NCBI GenBank assembly: GCA_028873815.1
Contig: JAPPNN010000035.1
Location: 38,938-102,937 of the forward strand
Length of the DNA stretch: 64,000 nucleotides
Origin: Gemmatimonadota bacterium
Lineage (GTDB): Bacteria; Gemmatimonadota; Gemmatimonadetes; Longimicrobiales; Gaopeijiaceae
Direction of reading: 5' to 3'
The position numbers and the translations under genes are program-made. Numbering within the stretch: position 1 is the stretch's first letter; each line of letters starts with the position of its first letter. Below the pieces are notes generated by a model. That model had not been told where the DNA came from. It ran no database searches and saw only the letters and a program-made list of their open reading frames with translations. Shown here one piece after another: positions 28,976 through 42,021 of the stretch.

Positions 28976-30070
28976 GATCCCGGCTCCTGATGTGCGGCAT
29001 CGCCTGCGCGGTCACGGGCGCCTGCGCGAGTTCGGACGCCGCGATCGAGTTTCGCGAGGTACCGGACGACGCGCTCACGACGCCTTTTCCCGGTGTGGAA
29101 TTCACGGCCATCCGGGACATCGCGGCCGCGCCGGACGCGGTCTGGGTCCTCGACACCTCGCCGCCGTTCCTCACGCGGATCGAGTATTCCGGCGGTGGCG
29201 CCGTTCGCGGTGGCGAACGCGGCGAAGGTCCGGAGGATCTTCTCTTTCCCATCGCCCTTCAGGTCGACCCTGACAGCGGCCTAGCACACGTGTGGGACCT
29301 CGGCGCCAGGGCGCACAAGGTCTTCGACGCGACGATGTCGCTGGTCCGCTCGGATCGCCTGCGGGGCGCGGACTGGGCGCGCCGGACGGATTTCACCGAC
29401 GTCTCCTACGCGGACCCCTACCGTGTCCGTCTGGATGGGCAGGGCGCGGTCGTCGTGGACACGCCCCGCAATCTTGACGTCACGGCCGACTTCCGGCGAG
29501 CGTCCCTCGTGCGGGCCGACCTCGCGCTGGAGACGCGGCCGATTGACGCGGGAGGATCCCGGAGAATTCGCGCCCGTTCCGCTGTGGGACGCCTGCGGAA
29601 CCGACCTCGTGCTCTGGCGTCCGGCTTCGCATGATCTGGCCTGGCTGAGCAACGACGGATCGATCACAGCCCAGGTCACGATTCCAGGACGCCCTGCCCC
29701 GATCCGCGAGGCGGACATCGTGCTCTATCTGGAGAAGATGGTCCGCCTCGAACTCGGGCCGAACTACGCCGCAGCCGGGATCGACCTGGAGGTGATGGCC
29801 CGGGATGTGCGAGCACAATTCTCGGATGAACTGCCATTCGTGACCGCGGTGCGGTGCCAGGCCGGGGGCCCGGCGTGGCTCCGTATGTTCGACAACCGGA
29901 CCGATCCCCTGGGACACGGCCGCCGCTGGCTGCGGGTGACCAGTGCGGGATCAGTCGACGCGCTCGAATTCCCCCCTTCGTTCGAGCCTCTGACCGCCAC
30001 CCCGCGGGGAGTGCTCGGTTCCTTTGAATCCTCTGACGGGATACAGCGGCTCGCCGAATGGACAAGGTAG
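28972..30070 (+). pseudogene. 6-bladed beta-propeller lipoprotein, frameshifted
   Basis: The first frame begins MRSRLLMCGIACAVTGAC with a lipobox (TGAC) and runs through propeller-like repeats, including GERGEGPEDLLFPIAL, which resembles the conserved turn of the 6-bladed beta-propeller family. It is closed at 29634 by a stop. From about 29552 the downstream coding potential moves to the +1 frame (EDPGEFAPVPLWDACGTDLV ...) and continues to 30070. Joining the frames by dropping one G of the GGG at 29550-29552 gives about 365 continuous residues, the family's usual size. This is either a real mutation or a one-base assembly error; the high conservation of both halves favours a recent event or an error. 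Confidence 0.7.
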
Positions 30071-30110
30071 CCCGTACCGCGTCGCGTCACCCTGCAGGGA
30101 GGCTTGGCCC

Positions 30111-30317
30111 ATGCGCAAGCTTGTCATAACGGGTCTGATCGTTCTCAACGTTCTGCTGGCCGTCGCTCTGTTCGCAACGCCCGCACGCACCCTCGTCACC
30201 CGCTTCACGCGTGCCGACTGTTGCTGGGGCGAGGGCACCGCGGCATACTGCTGCCGCGAGTGTTGCTGGCTCGTCAAGAATTGTGACCGCCACAGCGAAT
30301 GCAAGCCCGACCCATGA
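30111..30317 (+). CDS. Small secreted cysteine-rich peptide
   Basis: 68 residues. GGGAGG lies eight bases before the ATG. A hydrophobic N-terminus (LVITGLIVLNVLLAVALFA) is a signal or anchor; the mature part is short and holds eight Cys, six of them in pairs: DCCWGEG, AYCCRECCW, then NCDRHSEC. No family recognised. In Bacteroidota, small Cys-rich NVEALA-type peptides are commonly encoded next to 6-bladed beta-propeller genes; the size, layout and neighbour here are similar although the NVEALA motif is absent. It overlaps the following membrane protein gene as ATGA. Function unknown: a ligand, metal binder or peptide signal are possible. Confidence 0.6.
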   Translation: MRKLVITGLIVLNVLLAVALFATPARTLVTRFTRADCCWGEGTAAYCCRECCWLVKNCDRHSECKPDP

Positions 30318-31402
30318 CCGGGCCGTTCAAACGCCGGGCTGCCACTGGCATGACCGGGATGGGTCACGCACTGAAGGTGGCGGGCACCTGCGCACTCGGA
30401 CTGGTGGCCGCGATCGTCGTGTTCGTCACCTTGGCCGTGGACCAGCCGCAACCCTGGTCGGGCTGGGCGTGGCTCGCATACCTGGCGGGCCGGCTCGGCT
30501 TCATCCTGCCCTTCGCCGCGTTTGCCGGCGGGGTCGCGATTTGGCGACGAGGTCCAGCCGCGCGAAGCACCTGGGTGGCGGTATGGGCCGGCCTGGTCAT
30601 TGGGCTGGCGAGCTATGTCTCGTCCGAGATCGTCGGCCCGCTCGCGAACTACGCCGCCCTGGCGGACGAGCCCGACCTGGCCGATGTGAGACCCTTCGGG
30701 CCGAGCACCCCGGCGGGCAAGCTTCGCCAGCTCCGCTTCGTCGACGCGAACCCTCCGGAGCAGTACGGTCTGGGCGACGCGGCGCGGACCCCACCCAACT
30801 ACGTCCGGTTCCTGCTGCACCTTCCGATGGCCTTGGTGGTGTTCTCGGTCCTCAACTGCATGCTGGGCCTCTACGCAACACGAATGATGTTCACGCTGCG
30901 GCCCGCAACGCGCCGAAACGCCTGCCTCGCGATCGGTCTGGCCGGTGGCCTGGGGCTCTTTGCCGCGGCCTTTGTAGCCGGCCACCCGAACCGCGACTGG
31001 GTCTCGGTCTCCGGTGTGGCGGCCGCCTGGCTCCCCCTGACGATCCCGCTCCTCGAAGCCATGGTGTTCGGCGTGATCGTCCTCTACCGCGAGGACCGCC
31101 TCGACTGGCTGTACCGCAGTTATGCCCTCCTTACGCGAGGTGTCCGAGGCATGCCCTGTCCCGACATCTTGCGCGTCACCGACGACCGACCTGGTACCGA
31201 GGTGGACGCGGATGTGCGCGAACACATCAGGACCTGCGCGGCGTGCCAACTCGATGTGCTCGTGGTCCGGGCGGCAAGGAATGCATTCGAGCCGGATCCG
31301 GAAACCCGGGCGCGCCTGGACAGTCTCAATGAGCGTGTCATGCGGAAGATTGCGGACAGGCGGATCGAGCGGGCAGTCGTTCGTCCCGCCGACAACGGGT
31401 GA
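30314..31402 (+). CDS. 6-TM protein with C-terminal zinc anti-sigma (zf-HC2-like) motif
   Basis: 362 residues. Six hydrophobic helices fall at about 20-42, 52-75, 85-107, 165-190, 205-228 and 236-262, split 3+3 by a ~55-residue loop, a layout like a stripped LptF/G permease. The cytoplasmic C-terminal ~85 residues contain Cys282 (MPCPDIL) and His304-x3-Cys308-x2-Cys311 (REHIRTCAACQ), the zinc anti-sigma pattern normally found at the N-terminus of such proteins. An ECF sigma gene follows two genes later, which supports a membrane anti-sigma role. Starts at ATGA overlapping the Cys-rich peptide gene; ends at GTGA overlapping a small membrane gene. The role is inference, the motif is direct. Confidence 0.65.
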   Translation: MTGPFKRRAATGMTGMGHALKVAGTCALGLVAAIVVFVTLAVDQPQPWSGWAWLAYLAGRLGFILPFAAFAGGVAIWRRGPAARSTWVAVWAGLVIGLASYVSSEIVGPLANYAALADEPDLADVRPFGPSTPAGKLRQLRFVDANPPEQYGLGDAARTPPNYVRFLLHLPMALVVFSVLNCMLGLYATRMMFTLRPATRRNACLAIGLAGGLGLFAAAFVAGHPNRDWVSVSGVAAAWLPLTIPLLEAMVFGVIVLYREDRLDWLYRSYALLTRGVRGMPCPDILRVTDDRPGTEVDADVREHIRTCAACQLDVLVVRAARNAFEPDPETRARLDSLNERVMRKIADRRIERAVVRPADNG

Positions 31403-31587
31403 CCGCTTTGCTGGGGGCCCTGGCAGCCGCCGCCGCGATCCTGACAGCCGGGGGACACATGCAGCCGGGGGCCACCACCGTCGAGCTGGCGCTTGCCGCT
31501 GCGGGCGTGGGCGTGGCGGCCGCATGGGCTCACCGTCTGGCCGGCAGAAGGGAGCACACGCTGGCGCTTCAGGCTGCACGGACCTGA
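31399..31587 (+). CDS. Small two-TM membrane protein
   Basis: 62 residues starting at GTG, overlapping the preceding stop as GTGA. Two hydrophobic stretches (about 3-18 and 28-45) are followed by a basic tail RLAGRREHTL. It is 26 bases before the sigma factor start. No family recognised. Coupling to both neighbours suggests it is a real accessory member of the membrane anti-sigma/sigma pair. Confidence 0.5.
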   Translation: MTALLGALAAAAAILTAGGHMQPGATTVELALAAAGVGVAAAWAHRLAGRREHTLALQAART

Positions 31588-31612
31588 CCTCGCGGATCCG
31601 CCCGCGCAATCC

Positions 31613-32227
31613 ATGAACCGTCCCCGGGACAGAGACACGACACGCGTGTCGTTCGATGCCGCGAGGTTCGTGGCCGGTGGCGACTACGCACGCCGCGTCG
31701 TGCAGGAGAACGGCCCCCTGGTAAGGACCATATGCAAGGGATACGCGCGCGACCACGACCACCTGGATGACCTGTACCAGGAGACCTGGTTGAAGGTGTC
31801 CGCAACCGCGGGGTCCTTTCGGGCAACCGGCACCTTTCGGGGCTGGCTCTCCCGGCTGGCTCGAAGCGTTTGCGTCAGCGACTATCGTGCCCGGACGGCC
31901 GCCGCCAGGAGCCTTGACCGCTACGCCGGCGAGCTGGCCGTCACCGACACGGCCGGAACGGACCCCGATCCGCTCGAGCTCACCGAGAAGCAGTTCCTCC
32001 ACCACCTGGTCCGCGAAGCAATCGACGACCTTCCTGCGCGCGAGAGGCAGGCGCTGACCCTCCGACTGATCGACGAACGGAGCCCGGCCGAGGTGGCTCG
32101 CCTGATGCGCGTCCGGCCGGCGACCGTGCGCTCCCACATTCGCCATGCCTTGAACCGACTCAGGAAGCGGATCGAGGATCCGCGCGACCCCCTGCACGTC
32201 CTTCTGCGCTTCCGGGCCGACAGCTGA
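31613..32227 (+). CDS. RNA polymerase sigma factor, ECF
   Basis: 204 residues. Region 2 is at about 25-95 (HDHLDDLYQETWLKVSATA, then FRGWLSRLARSVCVSDYR), region 4 at about 140-190 (LPARERQALTLRLIDERSPA and VRPATVRSHIRHALNRLRKR). Region 3 is absent, as expected for ECF factors. It is distinct from the sigma gene at 530. It closes the accessory cluster behind the 6-TM zinc-motif protein, its probable regulator. The likely targets are the cluster promoter upstream of 28424 and envelope genes elsewhere. Confidence 0.87.
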   Translation: MNRPRDRDTTRVSFDAARFVAGGDYARRVVQENGPLVRTICKGYARDHDHLDDLYQETWLKVSATAGSFRATGTFRGWLSRLARSVCVSDYRARTAAARSLDRYAGELAVTDTAGTDPDPLELTEKQFLHHLVREAIDDLPARERQALTLRLIDERSPAEVARLMRVRPATVRSHIRHALNRLRKRIEDPRDPLHVLLRFRADS

Positions 32228-32257
32228 CCAGCGACCTGTCGGCCAGGCCCGCGCCTT

Positions 32258-33454
32258 GTGAAGGACACCGGCTCAATCGATACTTCGGTTGCAATGCCGC
32301 CGACCAACCAGCAACCGCCGGTCCCGCCCCGATTCCGGGGACACGAGGGGCTCCGCGCGTCACTCACCCGTGCCCTCGACCGCGACGCCCTGCCCGCCAC
32401 GGTTCTGATCCATGGCACGCCGGGCTGCGGCAAACAATCCCTCGCACTCTGGCTGGCTCGTGCCCGGCTGTGCACCGCGGACGCCGCGCGCCCCTGTGAT
32501 CGCTGTGGGAGCTGTCGGCTGGCCCTGCGCCTCGAGCACCCGGACATCCACTGGTACTTCCCGCTTCCGCGTCCGAAACGCGTTCACGGGCCCGGCAAGC
32601 TGGCGGAAGCCCTGGAGGCCGCGCGTCACGAACGGCTCGCGGAGTTCCGGAGACAGCCGCTCCGGGCCGAGGGAGGCAACGAAGTCAAGGGTATCTATCT
32701 GGCCGCGGTCTTCACGCTCCGGAGCCAGGCCCATCGGCGGCCGGCCATGAGCGACGAGCAGTTCTTCGTCGTGGGCGACGCGGAACACCTTGTCCCCCAG
32801 GAGGCCAGCCCCGAAGCCGCCAACGCGCTCCTCAAGCTCTTGGAGGAGCCCCCCGACGGCACCCGGTTCATCCTGACGTCCGGGAAGCCCGGAAGCCTGC
32901 TGGAAACCGTTCGTTCGCGCGCTCTCCCGATCCATCTCCCCCCGCTCCCCACGGACGACGTCGCCGGTTTTCTGGAAGAGGAATGCGGGGCCGACCGGAA
33001 CGCGGCAGCGCGCGCGGCCGTCCTTGCGCAGGGGTCGATCGGCGCGGCGCTCGGCTATCTGGACCAGGAGGGGTTTCAGGCAGGCCAGCGAAGCGGTGCG
33101 CTCAAGCTCCTCCGGATCGTTACGGGCGGGAAGCGTGCGGAGATCTTCAAGGCGGCCCTCGACTTCGGACCCGCGGGAGCCAGGGGCCTCCTCGACCTCC
33201 TGGGCGCGTTGCAACTCTGGATCCGCGACCTCGGGGCGGCCCGTCTCGGTCAGGACAGGCGAGTGATCAACGCCGACGAGTTGCCCTACCTGCGTGAAGC
33301 CGCCGGGCGCCTGAGGCTGACGCCCGCGCGGGTCGCGCGAGCCATCGATCAGGTGGAGCGGGCCCGGATGCTCGCGCTCGGAAACGTGAACCCACAGCTA
33401 TTCGTCGGTACACTTCTCCTCGAGCTGGAAGAAACACTAAACAAAATGGTTTAG
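32258..33454 (+). CDS. holB: DNA polymerase III delta' subunit
   Basis: About 398 residues from GTG 32258 (ATG 32294 is an alternative). AAA+ clamp-loader subunit: Walker A-type [10 protein letters not shown], zinc-module CDRCGSC after CTADAARPC, and the sensor/finger region [20 protein letters not shown] with [13 protein letters not shown]. The 'SRC' arginine-finger motif is replaced here by SRAL. A long insertion (about residues 95-150) separates the zinc module from the rest. It precedes moaC by two bases, so the two are co-transcribed. Confidence 0.87.
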   Translation: MKDTGSIDTSVAMPPTNQQPPVPPRFRGHEGLRASLTRALDRDALPATVLIHGTPGCGKQSLALWLARARLCTADAARPCDRCGSCRLALRLEHPDIHWYFPLPRPKRVHGPGKLAEALEAARHERLAEFRRQPLRAEGGNEVKGIYLAAVFTLRSQAHRRPAMSDEQFFVVGDAEHLVPQEASPEAANALLKLLEEPPDGTRFILTSGKPGSLLETVRSRALPIHLPPLPTDDVAGFLEEECGADRNAAARAAVLAQGSIGAALGYLDQEGFQAGQRSGALKLLRIVTGGKRAEIFKAALDFGPAGARGLLDLLGALQLWIRDLGAARLGQDRRVINADELPYLREAAGRLRLTPARVARAIDQVERARMLALGNVNPQLFVGTLLLELEETLNKMV

Positions 33455-33456
33455 TA

Positions 33457-34023
33457 ATGTCGGATTCGAGCCCTGCAGACAGGAATCGGCCGGCGCAGGC
33501 CGCCGCTGGAGACAGGGGCGACACGGGCGCCGCCACGGCACGCCGGACGCTGACCCACCTTGGCCCGGAGGGCGAGGCGACGATGGTCGACGTGACGGAA
33601 AAGGCGTCCACAGCCCGCCAGGCCGTCGCGCGAGGCCTGCTTAGGTGCTCGCCACCGGCTTTTCGGCTCCTCACGGAGGGCGGCAATCCGAAGGGAAATG
33701 TCGAACATGTCGCCCGTCTCGCGGGCATCATGGCGGGCAAGCGCGCGGGCGAACTCATTCCGCTTTGCCACGTGCTGCCTGCGGCCAGCATCGCTGTAGA
33801 ACTCGAACCGGACCCGTCGCTGCCCGGTCTGAGGGTCACCGCGAGCGCAAGCATCAAGGGACGGACGGGGGTGGAGATGGAGGCCCTGACCGCCGTCTCC
33901 GTGACCTTGCTGACCGCATACGACATGCTCAAGTCCGTCGACCGCGGCATGACCATCGAGTCGATCGAACTGGTGCGGAAATCCGGCGGACGTTCGGGAT
34001 CCTGGCAGCGCGGCGGGGGCTGA
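33457..34023 (+). CDS. moaC: Cyclic pyranopterin monophosphate synthase
   Basis: 188 residues; converts the MoaA product to cyclic pyranopterin monophosphate in molybdenum-cofactor synthesis. The family core is clear: [63 protein letters not shown] and [11 protein letters not shown] with the catalytic Lys and Asp. About 30 extra residues precede the usual start. moeA lies at 42732, so the pathway is split within this window. No moaA, moaD or moaE is seen here. Confidence 0.94.
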   Translation: MSDSSPADRNRPAQAAAGDRGDTGAATARRTLTHLGPEGEATMVDVTEKASTARQAVARGLLRCSPPAFRLLTEGGNPKGNVEHVARLAGIMAGKRAGELIPLCHVLPAASIAVELEPDPSLPGLRVTASASIKGRTGVEMEALTAVSVTLLTAYDMLKSVDRGMTIESIELVRKSGGRSGSWQRGGG

Positions 34024-34040
34024 CGCCCGACCGCAGCCGT

Positions 34041-36804
<2,764 letters not shown>

Positions 36805-36808
36805 CTAG

Positions 36809-37231
36809 TCAACGGTCGTGCGGCTCATCCGGCACAGGCCCGGGATCCGCGTCGTCCATTGGCGCGGCTGCTGCCTCCGGGTCCTCGTCGTCGGTCGCAT
36901 CGGCCGCTCGCTCCCGGTCCTCTCCTTCCGCCGAGCCGCCGGCAAGTTCTCCCATGAGCTGGCGGCCCGCCCTGGCGACACCGCTCAGGGCACGGTCGGC
37001 GGCAGCGACCACCTGGAAGGCTTCGCGCAGGTTCGAGGGATTGAAGGACGAATTGCGCAGGCGGTCCTCGATGCCCTCGGCGAGCCGCTGCAGTCCGCTC
37101 GGCCCGCTCTCCGTATCGCCGGAATCGTAACGGGATTCAAGGAATTCGATATAGTCCAAAACCTGATAGACCTGCGCCTCGGGGAGGCTCTCGATCTTCC
37201 GTACCACACGGGCTCTGAGGACATCGTGCAT
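36809..37231 (-). CDS. Small acidic protein with DUF2281-like N-terminus
   Basis: 140 residues. The first ~35 (VVRKIESLPEAQVYQVLDYI and EFLESRY) resemble the short helical motif of DUF2281-type proteins. The middle is helical and the last third is Asp/Glu/Ala/Pro rich and probably disordered. It is 25 bases upstream of guaB on the same strand. No function can be assigned; it may be a small regulatory or toxin-antitoxin-like protein, but nothing here proves that. Confidence 0.5.
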   Translation of the reverse strand: MHDVLRARVVRKIESLPEAQVYQVLDYIEFLESRYDSGDTESGPSGLQRLAEGIEDRLRNSSFNPSNLREAFQVVAAADRALSGVARAGRQLMGELAGGSAEGEDRERAADATDDEDPEAAAAPMDDADPGPVPDEPHDR

Positions 37232-37353
37232 CTTCTAAGAAGCCGCTGACGGATCATTAACGCAAGCCGGGGTTATCTTCGGTCACACCCTGGGCGCCGC
37301 AGGCGTCATTCGACCGCTCCGCGGGCTCCCGATGGCCCACGAACGCCTTCCAC

Positions 37354-38166
37354 ATGTCAGACACGACCGACTATCGATTCCTGCCGCTGCGCAGCGTCCC
37401 CCTCGGTGAGGGATGCGAGGACCGATACGACCGCTGGCTGGCATCGCTGGAGGAGGAACTCTCCGATCCCGGCACCGACCGGTACGGTTTCTGCAGGAGG
37501 GTCCTCGAGGAAATCTACTTTCCCGGCGGACTCGAGACGGCCCACCCGATTCTCCGCGATCAGCTGGACCCGCGCAACGTGACGCTGGAGCCCGAGTACT
37601 ACGTCGACACCGACCTCAAGCGTTACGACCGCGTGAAGCCGCTGATCTGGCTCTGGGAGATGTTCGACAAGAGTCTGTTGGGCGAAAACGTACATTTGGG
37701 CGTGAAGTTTCGCCGCATGCTCGCCAGGCGGATCTTTGCACGGTGCGGGAAGAACTTCAAGGCCTTCCACTTCGTGAAGCTGTCGTTCGGCTACGGGATC
37801 GAGGTCGGGGACGATGTGGTGGTGCACCGGCACGTCCTCCTCGACGACCGGGGCGGGATCCGGATCGGGAGCCGGGTGTCGATCTCCGACTACGCGAACG
37901 TGTACTCGCACAGTCATCACATCTGCGAACCGCGCGACGTGCGCACTCCGCGCACCGTGATCGGCGACGGCGTACGCATCGCCTATCACGCAACGGTGCT
38001 CGCCGGCACGAACCTGGCGCCCAACTCGATGGTCGGTGCGGGGGCGCTGGTCACCAGGGACACCGAACCCGACACGGTCCATGTCGGAATACCGGCCAAA
38101 CCGGTGACGCGGAAGCCGAAACGGAAGCGCCGACCGCCGACCCCGGATCCGCTCGGCGAAGGATAG
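37354..38166 (+). CDS. Left-handed beta-helix acyltransferase
   Basis: 270 residues. The C-terminal half (about 145-250) has hexapeptide-repeat character (IEVGDDVVVHRHVLLDDRG, IRIGSRVSISDYANVYSHSH, VIGDGVRIAYHATVLAGTNL) with the His of HSHH as the probable catalytic residue, as in maltose/galactoside acetyltransferases. The N-terminal ~120 residues are helical and of unknown kind. The end is Lys/Pro rich. It stands alone between divergent and convergent genes. Substrate unknown; a cell-surface sugar is likely. Confidence 0.8.
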   Translation: MSDTTDYRFLPLRSVPLGEGCEDRYDRWLASLEEELSDPGTDRYGFCRRVLEEIYFPGGLETAHPILRDQLDPRNVTLEPEYYVDTDLKRYDRVKPLIWLWEMFDKSLLGENVHLGVKFRRMLARRIFARCGKNFKAFHFVKLSFGYGIEVGDDVVVHRHVLLDDRGGIRIGSRVSISDYANVYSHSHHICEPRDVRTPRTVIGDGVRIAYHATVLAGTNLAPNSMVGAGALVTRDTEPDTVHVGIPAKPVTRKPKRKRRPPTPDPLGEG

Positions 38167-38196
38167 CCGCCCAGAGATCCGGAAACGACCGCTTCG

Positions 38197-40149
<1,953 letters not shown>

Positions 40150-40188
40150 TCTCGGAGTATGTAAAGGGGACCCGCGAACGGGCAACCG

Positions 40189-40217
40189 TTGACAGTGGGC
40201 GACCGGCCATACATGCT
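40189..40217 (+). promoter_or_regulatory. Candidate sigma-70 promoter of the Fur/PerR gene
   Basis: A perfect TTGACA at 40189-40194 is followed, after 17 bases, by CATGCT (40212-40217), a modest -10 match, ending about 40 bases before the GTG start at 40259. A GAGGAGG ribosome site lies seven bases before that GTG. Confidence 0.45.
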
Positions 40218-40258
40218 AGTCAGAGCGCTCAAGCCGGTTCCAGCGAGGAGGCTGCGAG

Positions 40259-40693
40259 GTGCCCCAGGTCAGTCCATCCGTATCTGCGGATCGCCTCAGA
40301 GAGACCCTGGAGGCGCACGGCCACCGTTTTACGGAACAAAGAGGCGCCGTCTACCGGTTTCTCTCGGGCACCGACAGGCATCCGACGGCCGAAGAGGTAT
40401 TCAACGGCGTTCGCGAGCTGGTCCCCGCAATTTCGCTCGCAACCGTCTACAAGAACCTGGAGACCCTGGTCGGGTGCGGAATGGCGCTGAAGCTGACCTA
40501 CTCGGACGGTTCTGCCCGATACGACGGACGCACGGATCCCCACCACCACGCACGATGCACGCACTGCGGCACCGTTCAGGACGTGCCCGGAAGCCTGCCT
40601 CGCGAACTGGTGGCCGGCCCCGAAGGCTGTACCGACTTTCACGTGACGGGATACCGCCTGGAGCTGACGGGCTACTGCGCCGATTGCGCCTGA
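40259..40693 (+). CDS. Fur-family transcriptional regulator, PerR-like
   Basis: 144 residues. N-terminal winged helix with RFTEQRGAVYRFLSG, HPTAEEVFNGVRELVPAISL and ATVYKNLETLVGCG as the DNA-binding part. The C-terminal half has the regulatory metal region DPHHHARCTHCGTVQD and the second Cys pair CADC, together the four-Cys structural zinc site. His-rich and short-spaced features resemble PerR more than Fur, but metal choice needs experiment. GTG start with GAGGAGG upstream. It probably responds to peroxide or iron and may regulate itself. Confidence 0.88.
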   Translation: MPQVSPSVSADRLRETLEAHGHRFTEQRGAVYRFLSGTDRHPTAEEVFNGVRELVPAISLATVYKNLETLVGCGMALKLTYSDGSARYDGRTDPHHHARCTHCGTVQDVPGSLPRELVAGPEGCTDFHVTGYRLELTGYCADCA

Positions 40694-40703
40694 GCCGCGA
40701 CCA

Positions 40704-40961
40704 CTAAACCGAGGCGAGCCTCCCGGCCCTGCCCAGCGCCGAGCGCAAACGCCGCCGCAGTTCCACCCCCGACATCGTCGCCAGCGTGCGCTCCGCCGTT
40801 CGGGTCGAGTTCCAGCGAACGTCGGTCAGTGCCACGGAGCCGCCGCCGTCCCCGCCGGCCGGTTCCATCACCAGATAGTAGGCCCCCTTGTAGTCTCCGC
40901 CCTCCGCGCGGGCGACGAACGCCACCCAGGGATCGCTACTGTCGTCAACGAACTGTCGCAC
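40704..40961 (-). CDS. Small hypothetical protein
   Basis: 85 residues from GTG 40961, preceded by GAGGT. A beta-rich N-terminal half (PWVAFVARAEGGDYKGAYYL ... VALTDVRW) and a basic helical end (GVELRRRLRSALGRAGRL). No family recognised. It is convergent with the PerR-like gene at ten bases. Coding character is supported by the ribosome site and the codon pattern only. Confidence 0.5.
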   Translation of the reverse strand: MRQFVDDSSDPWVAFVARAEGGDYKGAYYLVMEPAGGDGGGSVALTDVRWNSTRTAERTLATMSGVELRRRLRSALGRAGRLASV

Positions 40962-41044
40962 GCATACCTCAGCTGGACGTGGGAGGAACGCCGGAATCCC
41001 AGGCTCGCCGGATCACCAGAGAAGCCGGATCAATATAGCAGTGG

Positions 41045-41851
41045 TCACGACTCGGCGTCGCCGGACCCGAGCTTGCCCCTGTGCCTCACCTCGGGGAACT
41101 CGTAGTACAGCACTCCGTCGTCCGTGATTTCCGAGCGCACCCGAAACCCGTCGTCCATCGCGACCATGATCTTCTCCGCGGCGGGAATCGTGAGGTCCAG
41201 CTCCGCCGCCACATCGGTGACGGTGAGCACCCCGTCGCGCCGGGTGGCCAGCATCAACACCTTGCGATTGAGGGCGTTCAGCACCGATTCGCGGCGTTGC
41301 TGAAGTGCCTTCCAGCCCCACAGGAAGAGCCCGGAGCCCGCCATGCCGATCGCGGAGCCGATGACCACGGGCTCGAAGACGCTCGTGGATATGCCGGCCG
41401 TGATCATGATGGTGGCCAGCACCGCCAACGACCCCCCGAATACCCGCCGGCCGATTCCGCTGGGCGCCAGCGGCGCCTCCGGTGCCGGCGCGGCCGACGT
41501 GGACCGGGCCTTGACGGGCGCAAGTCCCTCCCTGACGAATCCTTCGCCCGGCTCCCGGCTGTGTTCCCAGCCCAGCCCGCAATTGGGACAAACGCGGCGG
41601 CGGCGGCGAAGGGCGTAGTAGACTACCCCGCCCACTCCGTAGGTGAACACGCTGAGGCCGACCAGCAATCCGATATGGCTGGCCTTGCGGAAGTAGGATA
41701 TGCCGTCGCCCCGGTACGCGCACCGCGGACATTGGCGGACATGGCGTTGCGACACGGGGACCCTCGAAGCCACCGCTGCGCCGCAGGTGGGGCACCGCGC
41801 CTCTCCAGCCCGCAGGGTCTCCCCGCAGGTCGAACACCGCATCAGATCCAT
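41045..41851 (-). CDS. Zinc-ribbon membrane protein with winged-helix-like C-terminus
   Basis: About 268 residues from ATG 41851. Two Cys-pair modules open it (MRCSTCG ... RCPTCG), then CPRCAYRG and CPNCG, so up to two or three zinc ribbons. Hydrophobic segments follow at SHIGLLVGLSVFTYGVGGVVYY and at VFGGSLAVLATIMITAGIS, VVIGSAIGMAGSGLFLWG. The last ~65 residues (LNRKVLMLATRRDGVLTVTD ... GVLYYEFPEV) look like a winged-helix domain. A membrane-bound zinc-ribbon/DNA-binding protein is unusual. No family recognised; regulation of the neighbouring barrel gene is a guess from the divergent layout. Confidence 0.6.
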   Translation of the reverse strand: MDLMRCSTCGETLRAGEARCPTCGAAVASRVPVSQRHVRQCPRCAYRGDGISYFRKASHIGLLVGLSVFTYGVGGVVYYALRRRRRVCPNCGLGWEHSREPGEGFVREGLAPVKARSTSAAPAPEAPLAPSGIGRRVFGGSLAVLATIMITAGISTSVFEPVVIGSAIGMAGSGLFLWGWKALQQRRESVLNALNRKVLMLATRRDGVLTVTDVAAELDLTIPAAEKIMVAMDDGFRVRSEITDDGVLYYEFPEVRHRGKLGSGDAES

Positions 41852-42021
41852 GATCCTTTCGCCGGGGCGGGCACGGGCAACCATTCTGCGCCCACGGAAC
41901 ACCTCTTCATACGAAACCTCGACCAGCAGGATTCACTCCGGCCGGCAGCGGTCGGTTCACGTCGATGAATCAGATTACATTCACTGCAGTTTCGCGTAAA
42001 CCACGATACACACCCGAATCG

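Noticed and set aside
28972..30070. Programmed +1 frameshift in the beta-propeller gene
   Set aside because: No slippery heptamer, stop-codon or pseudoknot context is visible; a sequencing or mutational indel is simpler.
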